Shown here piece after piece: positions 34,793 through 43,200 of a stretch of 55,820 nt of DNA (positions within the stretch are counted from its first letter, which is position 1; each line of letters starts with the position of its first letter). Below the pieces are notes generated by a model. That model worked only from the letters and a program-made list of their open reading frames with translations. It had not been told where the DNA came from and searched no databases. The translations under genes were made by a program, and so were the position numbers. The DNA is taken from assembly GCA_964482435.1 (NCBI GenBank), contig CAYZXL010000028.1, positions 1 to 55,820 on the forward strand, read 5' to 3'. The DNA comes from CAYZXL01 sp964482435 (GTDB taxonomy: Bacteria > Auribacterota > JABMQX01).

Positions 34793-36031
34793 TTGACAAG
34801 AGCGAGACTGAAATACGTTTACAATCTCGTCGTGGCTGCTGCCGCGGCCCTCGGCTTCGCTGCTGGCTACAGCCTCAAGGGCAGGAGTTTTCAACCTCTT
34901 TTCTGGGCGGGTCGTCCCGCGCGCGACTACGATAAGGACTTCCCCGGCGCAAGAAGTCGCTACATCGAACTCAAGCAGGACTTCGCCCGCGGCGACTTCG
35001 TCCGGACAGATTACCGCTCGACGCTGACAGCGCTGAACGACGCAATCAAGGAGACCCCCGGATACCTTCCTTTTCATACCCTCCTTGCCAAGCTCTATGA
35101 GGACTGCTACGGGAACCTGAGAACTGGTCGTGTCGCTAACGAATCAGTCGGTTCAGTCGCAGAATGTCTTGGCCTGGACTCCCGGACGGAGCCGACTTTG
35201 CTCGCCGAAAGGTGCCGTCAGCTGGCCCTTGCTGAGTGGAACAGAATAAGCCAGTTCCCAATGTTCTCGAAGGGCAGCGGGCTGCGCAATCCGTGGCCCG
35301 TCATCCAGAAGCAGCACGTCAATGCCCTCACCGACGAGAGGAATTTTCAACTCACCGTCTGGGAGGGCGGGGTCGTGGACCTGGCCCCGGCCTACAATGT
35401 CTATGCCATCACCCGCGACCACGACCGGTATATCAACAACGTCAGCTCCCTCGAAAAGGGCCCCACGTTCGAGGAGAAACACATGCCGGACGTCCTTCGA
35501 TGCCCTAATCATCCGGACGTTGCCTTCCAATTCCCCTGTCTTCCTTATCTTTCCGTCGAGAAAACGCGTACGGTCCGGGAGGACGTTGATTTCTTCTGCA
35601 ACGGCATGACCCAGGACGGGCAGCACCTCGACCTCGAAGACCTCCCTGCGCTAAAAATAAACCTCGTTTGCTTCAACGTCACCGAGGACAGACGCATCGT
35701 CAACTCCATGATCCGCGTCGAGTTTACCGACGGCAACTACGAGAGCTATCCTGTGGCGATAGGCCCATGGCTCCACGGCCAGGACCTTCTCCGGGACGTG
35801 GCAAGGAGAAGTCTTCTCGACCCCGTCTTTCGCGACACGGAGATACATCTTTGCAATGGCAAGGAGCTTGAGACCATGACCTCGCCCGTTTACCTGTATC
35901 ATTCGAGCATCGCCTTCGGCCGCCAGCGAATGATTGACAAAATAATCTTCCCCCGGCACGACCCGACGGCAGCCGGCCTTGAGGATGAGGGAATAAAGTG
36001 CGTCCGAATCGTCGCAATAACCATTCAATAG
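34793..36031 (+). CDS. Unknown membrane-anchored exported protein
   Basis: This 412-residue protein has an N-terminal anchor or signal helix (YVYNLVVAAAAALGFAAGY); the rest appears soluble and periplasmic. I do not recognise the family. Visible features are a helical first third (ALNDAIKETPGYLPFHTLLA), a Cys/His/Pro segment (CPNHPDVAFQFPC), and several Asp/Glu-rich beta stretches. The TTG at 34793 is the likely start, with AGGA upstream; no ATG fits. It lies 89 bases after the TPR gene and 199 bases before the polyferredoxin gene on the same strand. It may be a specific component of this polyferredoxin operon. Confidence 0.7.
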   Translation: MTRARLKYVYNLVVAAAAALGFAAGYSLKGRSFQPLFWAGRPARDYDKDFPGARSRYIELKQDFARGDFVRTDYRSTLTALNDAIKETPGYLPFHTLLAKLYEDCYGNLRTGRVANESVGSVAECLGLDSRTEPTLLAERCRQLALAEWNRISQFPMFSKGSGLRNPWPVIQKQHVNALTDERNFQLTVWEGGVVDLAPAYNVYAITRDHDRYINNVSSLEKGPTFEEKHMPDVLRCPNHPDVAFQFPCLPYLSVEKTRTVREDVDFFCNGMTQDGQHLDLEDLPALKINLVCFNVTEDRRIVNSMIRVEFTDGNYESYPVAIGPWLHGQDLLRDVARRSLLDPVFRDTEIHLCNGKELETMTSPVYLYHSSIAFGRQRMIDKIIFPRHDPTAAGLEDEGIKCVRIVAITIQ

Positions 36032-36230
36032 CCAGAGCGATCCGCGACGCTCGTGGTCGCGCCTTATCCAGCGCACAATGGAACGCCCCGACCCAGGCCA
36101 TCCATTCCGCGCTGTTGCAAGAGCAACCCGACCAGAGCGAGCGACGGCGCAGGGGGCCGGGTGAGATACCGTTGCCGCCCCGAATGAGAGACGGTTTCGC
36201 CCGTCGAGAACTCGGACGAGAGGTGTCAAC

Positions 36231-37274
36231 TTGAGCGTGTACCGAGTATCGAGACTTCGATTCCTCGTTCAGACTCTCATGCTGGTCTGCCTGGTGTATC
36301 TCGGCGTTTGGGGCGTCCGCCGCCTGCGGATATTCGACACAGAACCTTCCCTGCCGACCCTCTCCTGCGAATACGGGGGTCACATCGCCGAATGTTACCT
36401 CTACGATCTCCAGGTCATCGCCACGCGAGACAGCCAGAACTACTATCGCAAGCTCGTCGAGCCAACGCTCTTTTTCGCAGCACTGGGAATTCTCGTCGGG
36501 CGAATGTGGTGCGGATGGGCCTGCCCGCTCGGCTTCCTCCAGGACCTTCTGACGAGGCTCCGATGTCTCCTTGGACTGAGAAGGGTTTCTTTTCGAGACC
36601 GGGGACGCCGCGTCCTTCGCATCCTTGCTTACGGCCTTCTGGCTGCCGCCCTTTTCATCGCCCTCGTGATCGGCTGGCCCGGCTCGAAGCTCTACAAATA
36701 CAACACCGCTCTCTTTCGCCCCTACTGCCAGGTTTGCCCTTCCAGGCAACTTGTCCCACTTATCGAGGGGAAGACCGCGGATTTTCTCAAGATTGACCGG
36801 TTCAGTCCTGTCAGCGGGTTCATGGGTTACCTGAGCATCAGCTTTCTCGGAGTGTTTCTCGTCGGAGCTTTCTCCTCGAGGCGATTCTGGTGTCGCCTCT
36901 GTCCTCTGGGCGCCATCATGAGCATCATTCGCCTCAACAAGTTCTCGCTCCTCGGATTGAAAAAGGATACAATCTCGTGCACAAGATGTGGCGTCTGTGC
37001 GAGAGTCTGCCCGATGGACTTAGCAAGAACCTATCTCGAGCGCGCGAATCCGGCAGTCCTCGACCGCGACTGTGTCTTCTGCCTCAAGTGCGTCGAGAGC
37101 TGCCCGGAGGAACGTGTCCTCCGAGCAACTTTCGCGACGATGCCCATATTTCGCTCAAGCTACGGCTACTTCAGCAGAGGCAACCTTGAGTTCCAGGGCG
37201 GTTGGCCGAGCAGTGGCCCGGGGGTGGAGGTTCCACCTCTGTCCGACGACCAAGGAATGAAGGAGAAGATATGA
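36231..37274 (+). CDS. NapH-type membrane polyferredoxin (copy 2)
   Basis: This 347-residue membrane protein has an N-terminal helix, a periplasmic loop with Cys46 and Cys55, and the NapH/CcoG-type motifs CGWACPLG (94-101) and CRLCPLG (221-227). An additional CQVCP lies at 166-170. Two 4Fe-4S clusters follow, Cys 250/253/256/260 and 281/284/287/291, then a tail of about 50 residues. It has the same general plan as the polyferredoxin at 25800-26801 but is only distantly similar outside the motifs. The TTG at 36231 is used, with AGAGGTG five bases upstream. The next gene starts inside its stop (ATGA). It probably passes electrons through the membrane to an exported partner. Confidence 0.88.
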   Translation: MSVYRVSRLRFLVQTLMLVCLVYLGVWGVRRLRIFDTEPSLPTLSCEYGGHIAECYLYDLQVIATRDSQNYYRKLVEPTLFFAALGILVGRMWCGWACPLGFLQDLLTRLRCLLGLRRVSFRDRGRRVLRILAYGLLAAALFIALVIGWPGSKLYKYNTALFRPYCQVCPSRQLVPLIEGKTADFLKIDRFSPVSGFMGYLSISFLGVFLVGAFSSRRFWCRLCPLGAIMSIIRLNKFSLLGLKKDTISCTRCGVCARVCPMDLARTYLERANPAVLDRDCVFCLKCVESCPEERVLRATFATMPIFRSSYGYFSRGNLEFQGGWPSSGPGVEVPPLSDDQGMKEKI

Positions 37275-39919
37275 AGCTTGTCCGCAAGATGTCGGCAGTC
37301 ATTCTCGCAGCTCTCATCTGCCTGACGGTCGGCTTTCTGATGTTCAGAAATCACGGCCCGAAAGCAACCCACTACAACCTTTCGGGCTTCGGCAGTGGCT
37401 CGTCGCCTTCCGACCTTTTCAGCGACCCGTACCGCAACTACTTCACCGGGCACTGGTGCGACTGCTGGCGGAAGGCCAACCTCGAGCCTGTCGAGGAGAT
37501 GAAGCTTTACGAGGGAATCCTCCCGCGGGCTAAGTGCCCCGCGATGTCGAAAGTCATAATCATTCACACCGACAAGATGACTCCCCATGAGAAATTTCTC
37601 GCGCAGGTCTTCGTCGGGCTTGTGAACAGGCGCGCCCCTCTCTGGTATCTGGTCGAGGAGAATGACTTCTGGTTCCAGGGCCGAAAAGCGCCCTGGCGAG
37701 TCGGAATCACCGGTCAGCCCTTCGAAGGCCCTTACGGAGGCTCAAGCCGCGGTGTCCGCGCGGAAATCGGTTATCGCCTCCAGAGTAACGAGCTGTTGTG
37801 GGGCGTCAAGCGGTTCTACAACGAGCTTGTGCCTGTGATGATTAAGGGTGTAATCCTGTACGACCCGGCTCTTCTCGATCCGAACGCTAAGCCCCCTCAG
37901 CCGCGGGCAGCACTCAACGTCATTCGGACCCTTTGCGGCGTCGAGCAAGCCCTTCCCCTCACCCCCGAGCTCTACGAAAAGCTTCGCCAGGCCAAAGTCG
38001 AAAACCCTCCTCTCGGTGACCGCACTCCTCTCCCGGTCCTCCTCGATACTCGCACGAGAAAGGACTGGATGATCTCCACGTACAACGGCGACGAAGAAGA
38101 AGCTGCCAGGCGAATGTACACATGGGCCTTCAACAACCTCTGGAAGGACTGCGACCATCAGGCCATCTGTTTTATGCCGCCGCTCGGAATCCCCAGCCCC
38201 GGCAACGGCCTCACCGACTATGCCGTTCTGTTCAAGTTGTTCTGCTTCCATGTCGGGGGAGATACCAAGCGAGACGAGAGACAACTTGAGTACATCCTCG
38301 GACAAAGCCCCATGAATATTCCCCTCATCGGTTCGCTGAGCTTGAAGACCGGCGGGCAGCTCGCCGCAGACCGCACCCGATTGCTCCGTCTCTTTTCCCG
38401 TTTTGGAAAGTTCTTCGTTGACTTAGACGGGGCGGCGAACCTCGGTTTTCACACTGGCGAAAGGCAGCCGACGAGAGACACCTACCGGCAGAAGCCGATT
38501 CGCTTCCGGCAGCTCGATCCGTCGAAAACATATCTGAGTTTCGTCCTGACGGGCAGCAATAGTGTTGACCGCTTGATGTCCGAGCGGGCGATTCATTGGG
38601 ATTACGCATCCCGGGGGTCTGTGCCCGTTGCCTGGTCAATTCCCCTGGCGGCTGCTGACGCCTGCCCCAACATCTTGAAATATTTTTACAACACGGCCGC
38701 TGAAAACGACTATTTCGTCGGAGATTTCTCCGGACTGGGAGAGATGCTCCCTTCCGTTTACGGGGCCGCCACCAAGGATCGGTCGAAGCTCTTCGCCGAT
38801 TGTCTCAAAGAAACGGATAAGTACATGGGCTACCTCGACGTGAAAGAGCTGTGGGTCGAGCAGTCCGATTCCGTTACCGAGCAGATGCTTCTGGGCGGTT
38901 TGACCAACCTCCAGGCGATGCTGTACGGAAGGAAAGCCGCGAGAAGCTATCTTCCCAAGTCGAGCTTCGTCCTCGGGCAAAAGCCTGTCTTCTGCACCTT
39001 TGTGGATGTTGATAATCCCCGACAGTCGCTCGCTTCGCTCAAGAGCCTGATCGCTCGTTTCCCGGAGAAATTCCTCCTCGTCGGGCTGGACGAGAGTGCG
39101 TTCTCTCGCGAAGACGATGTCGTGGGCGAAATTGCCCGTGCGGCCCAGGCGATCGGGCAAGGCGTCGAGGTAGTCCGCCTCGACGAGCTCCGGCACCTCT
39201 ATCAGCAAGCGGTGGCCAGTAGTCTGGTGGATGCTTCGCCGCCTGCTCTTGGTCAGCTCGGCACCGACGCGGTCCGCATCGAACTCGGAAAAGTGACTGC
39301 CGGAGCAATCAAGCTCGATGGCCGGCTCGACGACTGGGATAGGAGCGGAATCCCCGTGGTTGATTTGAGCGAGACGTCGGCGGAAACTGAGACCGTCCCC
39401 GCAAAACGTTCCAACCCTGCGGGAAAGGCGCGCATCGCCTACGACGACAGCTTTCTGTACCTTGCCGTCGAGGTGAAGGACAAATCCCTGTTCGTTGACG
39501 ATTACAACCCGACAGCGGGGGATTCGGTCATTTTGCTTTTGGACACGCGGCCTCTCCGCTTCCGGGAGCCGGAGATGACGGAAGGCTTCTACAAGCTCCA
39601 CCTGGTGCCCGCGGCGGGGCTTGTGGAGAAGCCCACTGCCGTGTTCGGCTATCCGACGTTCGACCTCGACCTCGTCAGCAAAAACAAACAGGGAATCGAG
39701 GAAGAAGTGATAAGCATAAAGACGCCGGACGGGTACGTCATCGAGGCGGCCATCCCCCTGATGAATTTCCCGTACATGAAGTGGGAGCCGGGAGCGATGC
39801 TCCGAATGGCGATCGCGGTCAACGATGCCGACGCCACGGGGCAGGTGGCATGCCTCAGCTCCAATGGGCGAGATGTCGCGCATAACCCGCTCCTTCTGTC
39901 GGAAGGCATCTTCAAATAG
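37271..39919 (+). CDS. GxGYxYP-like putative glycosidase with CBM9-like tail
   Basis: This 882-residue exported or anchored protein has an N-terminal helix (MSAVILAALICLTVGFLMF). A GxGYxYP N-terminal-like region covers residues about 90-260 (LAQVFVGLVNRRAPLWYLVEE), and the putative catalytic region runs to about 650, where the family motif reads GLGEMLP (488-494), with both family tyrosines replaced. A C-terminal CBM9-type domain (about 680-880: IKLDGRLDDWD, ARIAYDDSFLYLAVEVKD, VILLLDTRP) suggests carbohydrate binding. Family members are predicted glycoside hydrolases with little biochemistry. The start overlaps the polyferredoxin stop, an unexpected pairing of a redox and a glycan-type protein. 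Catalysis is doubtful given the altered motif. Confidence 0.78.
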   Translation: MKLVRKMSAVILAALICLTVGFLMFRNHGPKATHYNLSGFGSGSSPSDLFSDPYRNYFTGHWCDCWRKANLEPVEEMKLYEGILPRAKCPAMSKVIIIHTDKMTPHEKFLAQVFVGLVNRRAPLWYLVEENDFWFQGRKAPWRVGITGQPFEGPYGGSSRGVRAEIGYRLQSNELLWGVKRFYNELVPVMIKGVILYDPALLDPNAKPPQPRAALNVIRTLCGVEQALPLTPELYEKLRQAKVENPPLGDRTPLPVLLDTRTRKDWMISTYNGDEEEAARRMYTWAFNNLWKDCDHQAICFMPPLGIPSPGNGLTDYAVLFKLFCFHVGGDTKRDERQLEYILGQSPMNIPLIGSLSLKTGGQLAADRTRLLRLFSRFGKFFVDLDGAANLGFHTGERQPTRDTYRQKPIRFRQLDPSKTYLSFVLTGSNSVDRLMSERAIHWDYASRGSVPVAWSIPLAAADACPNILKYFYNTAAENDYFVGDFSGLGEMLPSVYGAATKDRSKLFADCLKETDKYMGYLDVKELWVEQSDSVTEQMLLGGLTNLQAMLYGRKAARSYLPKSSFVLGQKPVFCTFVDVDNPRQSLASLKSLIARFPEKFLLVGLDESAFSREDDVVGEIARAAQAIGQGVEVVRLDELRHLYQQAVASSLVDASPPALGQLGTDAVRIELGKVTAGAIKLDGRLDDWDRSGIPVVDLSETSAETETVPAKRSNPAGKARIAYDDSFLYLAVEVKDKSLFVDDYNPTAGDSVILLLDTRPLRFREPEMTEGFYKLHLVPAAGLVEKPTAVFGYPTFDLDLVSKNKQGIEEEVISIKTPDGYVIEAAIPLMNFPYMKWEPGAMLRMAIAVNDADATGQVACLSSNGRDVAHNPLLLSEGIFK

Positions 39920-39983
39920 GGCGTCGCCGGTGAGAGGCGCGATTCCTTGAAACGGAGTTTTCTGAGCTGCGGGAAAAGAAACA

Positions 39984-41204
39984 ATGCCGAGGTGCTTGGC
40001 TGTCTCCAGTCACGAGAAAATCGCCGATGAAGAATTCGCTGGTTCCTGTTCGGGGGTCGCGTACTTTGACTCGTGCCTCGGGACTCAGCAAACCGTTGAG
40101 TGGCTTCGCAAGGAGAAAGACAGTGGGCGCAAGGTGGTTGGGCTGCTGAGCGCTGGCCCCGCAGCCGAAATTGTTCTGGCCGCGGGAGCTGTCCCGGTTC
40201 GCCTCGTCGGAATCGGCGAAGGGAAGAAAGCGTGTGGGGATTTGCCAAGAGACATTTGTCCCGTGGCAGAGGCGAGTTTCGCAGAAGCGGCGCTCCTGGC
40301 GGAAGAGGGCGTCCTCGACGCCGTCGTGGTCCCCGCGACGTGCGATTGGAAGCGAAAGCTCGCTGAGTTGCTTCGGCCCGTCGCTCAGGTGCTGACCCTC
40401 GAGCCGCCCGTTTCGGAAAGTCCGGAATTTGGCGAGGCAGACCTGAGGCGATTCGCGCGAGAACTCGCTCTTATCACAGACCTGCCGGTGGTTCGACGAA
40501 ACCTCCAGTCTGCTTCCGAGGAGATGGCGAAAGCGCGCGAGGCGCTCGCTGCGTTACAGCAATTCCAATGGCAGAGCGCTTCGGCCCTTTTTGGCCCCCA
40601 AGCTTTGGCGGTCGAGGAATCACTTCTGAAGGATGACTTGCGTCGTTGGAGAGACCATTGTCGTTCTTTTGCAGAGGCACTGGCAAGCGGTTCAGCCGTC
40701 GAGGACGCAGGCGATAAACGGAACGGTCCCCGAATCCTCCTCGTCGGTTCTCCGGTGATGTTCAGGAACCGAAGCGTCGTTCATCTCATCGAAGAAGCTG
40801 GCGGGAGTGTCGTGGGGGATGACTTCAACGGTCACCTGAGTATTTGTCATCATCGCGGAGCGTCGGCGGGTGAGAAGAAGGCAGGCTTTTCGGCCCTTGC
40901 AGGTCAATGGGCACGAACAGCTTTCTGTTCTCTGGTTGGCGAGGAGGACGAGAGGCTCATCCTTCGGGCGGTTGACGAATTCCGCGTTGAAGGCATAGTC
41001 TTACACACGTACAGAACCTGCGCCCGGCTTCAGATGAGAGCGCCGGCTTTTCTTCGTCGGGCGGCTGAAAGGGGCATCCCCGTCCTGGCGCTCGAGACGG
41101 AAGGAGACGATAGTGATACCGAGCGACTGCTTGTTCGGATAGAGCCTTTTATCGAAACGCTTCTTGCAGGGAGGAGGCAGCGTGAGCCTCGTTCTTGGCG
41201 TTGA
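39984..41204 (+). CDS. 2-hydroxyacyl-CoA dehydratase/BcrC-type subunit A
   Basis: This 406-residue cytoplasmic protein of the 2-hydroxyacyl-CoA dehydratase D-component family also resembles benzoyl-CoA reductase and double-cubane cluster proteins. Signs are GRKVVGLLSAGPAAEIVLAA, the likely cluster cysteines in RDICPV, PATCDWK and YRTCARL, and the ending ETEGDD and RIEPFIETL. Such proteins receive electrons, by ATP hydrolysis on an activase, at very low potential. The activase gene starts inside this gene (23-base overlap). A second homologue lies at 43201-44451; the two may form a heterodimer. The substrate is unknown; no CoA-transferase or acyl-CoA gene is nearby. Confidence 0.85.
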   Translation: MPRCLAVSSHEKIADEEFAGSCSGVAYFDSCLGTQQTVEWLRKEKDSGRKVVGLLSAGPAAEIVLAAGAVPVRLVGIGEGKKACGDLPRDICPVAEASFAEAALLAEEGVLDAVVVPATCDWKRKLAELLRPVAQVLTLEPPVSESPEFGEADLRRFARELALITDLPVVRRNLQSASEEMAKAREALAALQQFQWQSASALFGPQALAVEESLLKDDLRRWRDHCRSFAEALASGSAVEDAGDKRNGPRILLVGSPVMFRNRSVVHLIEEAGGSVVGDDFNGHLSICHHRGASAGEKKAGFSALAGQWARTAFCSLVGEEDERLILRAVDEFRVEGIVLHTYRTCARLQMRAPAFLRRAAERGIPVLALETEGDDSDTERLLVRIEPFIETLLAGRRQREPRSWR

Positions 41205-42033
41205 CGTCGGTTCAACGACAACAAAGCTTGTTCTGATGGAAGACTCGCGGATTCTTACGGGAGAAGTATCGCCCACCGGTCCGAACTGCCGGAAGACTGC
41301 CAGCGCACTTCTCTCGGCAGCCTTGCACTCGTCGGGGCGCGAGCCTTCTGACATCGCCTTCGGCGTCTCCACCGGGTACGGGCGGCGGTTGGTTGATTTC
41401 GCCGACGAGACTGTCAGCGAGATTTCGGCGAACGCAAAAGGGGCGACGTGGCTCCACATCGGCAGCGTTCCCATCCGAACAATTGTTGATGTGGGCGGGC
41501 AGGACAGCAAGGTCATCTCCCTCGACGAGACGGGTCGGGTTAAAAACTTCGCCATGAACGACAAATGCGCTGCCGGCACCGGGCGATTTCTCGAGGTGGT
41601 CTCTCGCATTCTTGAGATAGACCTCGACGAGCTTGGCGAGATTTCGCTGAAATCGAGAAGGGAGATTGAGATAAGCAGCATCTGCACGGTTTTCGCCGAA
41701 TCCGAGGTTGTTTCTCTTATTTCGCACGGTACGCCCGTTGAGGACATTGCGGCGGCGCTCCACCGGTCGGTTGCACGCCGGGTTGGCGATTTGGCGTCGA
41801 AAGTCGGTCTGGAGGAGGCGGTTCTCTTCGACGGCGGGCCGGCACTGAACCGGGGGCTTATTAAGGCTTTCGAGGAGGAGCTGGGCATTTCATTAGTCGT
41901 CCCTCCTTCACCCCAGCTTGTTACTGCTTTAGGCGCGGCGCTGATTGCGAGTGAGTCTTTGTCACGGAAGGGGCCGGGGGTTGCGAGAAAAGGCAGTTCG
42001 CCGTGCCCGAACAGCCTGTCGCGGGAAACGTGA
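41182..42033 (+). CDS. BadF/BadG-type acyl-CoA dehydratase activase
   Basis: This 283-residue ATPase of the HgdC/BcrD activator family has an ASKHA-fold phosphate-binding motif DVGSTTTKLVL (8-18), DVGGQDSKV, and the two cysteines that bind the bridging 4Fe-4S cluster of the homodimer: Cys129 in NDKCAAGTGR and Cys168 in SSICTVFAESEV. ATP binding drives a single electron into the partner dehydratase-type protein. The GTG at 41182 has GGAGG six to seven bases upstream and overlaps the preceding subunit gene. The last 20 residues or so (GPGVARKG onward) are beyond the usual family end. Confidence 0.93.
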   Translation: MSLVLGVDVGSTTTKLVLMEDSRILTGEVSPTGPNCRKTASALLSAALHSSGREPSDIAFGVSTGYGRRLVDFADETVSEISANAKGATWLHIGSVPIRTIVDVGGQDSKVISLDETGRVKNFAMNDKCAAGTGRFLEVVSRILEIDLDELGEISLKSRREIEISSICTVFAESEVVSLISHGTPVEDIAAALHRSVARRVGDLASKVGLEEAVLFDGGPALNRGLIKAFEEELGISLVVPPSPQLVTALGAALIASESLSRKGPGVARKGSSPCPNSLSRET

Positions 42034-42139
42034 GGTATGCTCAGGTTCCGTTCGAGGCATCTGAGCTGCTCGGGAACGGCGGGGCTGAAGCGGCTTGCAG
42101 CATTGAGATGCAATCGCATCAAGAAGGAGTGATAGAGCG

Positions 42140-43093
42140 ATGACGTCGAGAGAGAGAATCTGGATATTCGCGGTGCTCTTGCTTGCTGCGCTGAGCATCG
42201 CGCCCGCGGAAGAGGGTCTGGCGCCCGACAAGATTTCCCTGGAGAAGGTGCAAGTTGCCGGATGGCAGGCAGCGAAAATCGAAAGCTACGTCGGCAAGGC
42301 GCTGTACGACGCGATTGACGGCTACGCCGACTTCCACATGGGGTTCAACTTCAAAGATTCCGAGAGGAGAGCTTTCACGAGCGGCGAGAAGCGCATCGAA
42401 GTGTTCAGCTACCGCTTCGACAGCCCGGGGAACGCCTTCGGTCTGTTTACCGTCATGAGAATGGGGTCCGTTGAGCTGTTGAGCATCGGGAACGAAGCCT
42501 CCTCGGAGGGAAGAGTCTTTCACATGTGGAAAGGGCCCTACTACGTCACGATCAGCGACCTCGGAAAAGCCGGGTGTTCACAAGAAGAGATGCTGAATTT
42601 TGCCAGAGCCGTTGATGCTCAGTTTTCAAAGCAGTACCCGAAGCCCTCCCTCGTCGAAGCGCTTCCAAAGAAGGACCTGGTGCCTCTATCTGTCACCTAC
42701 TTTCACTATCGGCACGCTCTGGAGAAGTTGACCTATCTCGGCGAGGAAAACGTCCTGCAACTGGGAGAGGACTTCGATAAGCCCTGCGACGCGGAAGCCG
42801 CCTACGGGCAATTTCTGATTGAGAAAGCGAACTACGAGGTCGTTGTGCTTCGCTATGAGTCGCCGAAGAAGCCACGAATTGCCGCCGAGAGATTTATCGG
42901 AAGCATGAAGGAGAGCCTCAAGAGCGCCAGCACGAACTGGCCCTGGGCAGATCTCGTCGAGAGAAACGGCAAACAGACAATCATCTTTTGCGAGGGAAAC
43001 GTCCTGATGTTTTCGTTCCCGACCAGTAAAGGAGATGTGGTCAGAGACTTGATGAAACAGGTCGCCGCTAATCTGAAGGCGAAAAAGACCTGA
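42140..43093 (+). CDS. Exported DUF6599 family protein
   Basis: This 317-residue protein has a signal peptide (WIFAVLLLAALSIAPA), then a DUF6599-like plan: a LYDAIDGYADFHMGFNF segment, KRIEVFSYRFDSPGNAFGLF, and an internal repeat of the same fold in the second half (EAAYGQFLIEKANYEVVVL). The family is of unknown function and appears in exported form in several anaerobic and PVC bacteria. It lies between the activase and the second dehydratase-type subunit, 106 bases after the former and 107 before the latter, on the same strand. An exported protein between two cytoplasmic partners is odd. Confidence 0.78.
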   Translation: MTSRERIWIFAVLLLAALSIAPAEEGLAPDKISLEKVQVAGWQAAKIESYVGKALYDAIDGYADFHMGFNFKDSERRAFTSGEKRIEVFSYRFDSPGNAFGLFTVMRMGSVELLSIGNEASSEGRVFHMWKGPYYVTISDLGKAGCSQEEMLNFARAVDAQFSKQYPKPSLVEALPKKDLVPLSVTYFHYRHALEKLTYLGEENVLQLGEDFDKPCDAEAAYGQFLIEKANYEVVVLRYESPKKPRIAAERFIGSMKESLKSASTNWPWADLVERNGKQTIIFCEGNVLMFSFPTSKGDVVRDLMKQVAANLKAKKT

Positions 43094-43200
43094 CGCGAGC
43101 CGAGGCGGTGGGCCGTCACGATGGCGTGGGTGCCCGAGCCCGGTTCTCCATGCGGCGACTTGAGGTGCAAAGAACCTCGCGCATTTTCTGAAAGACCCCC

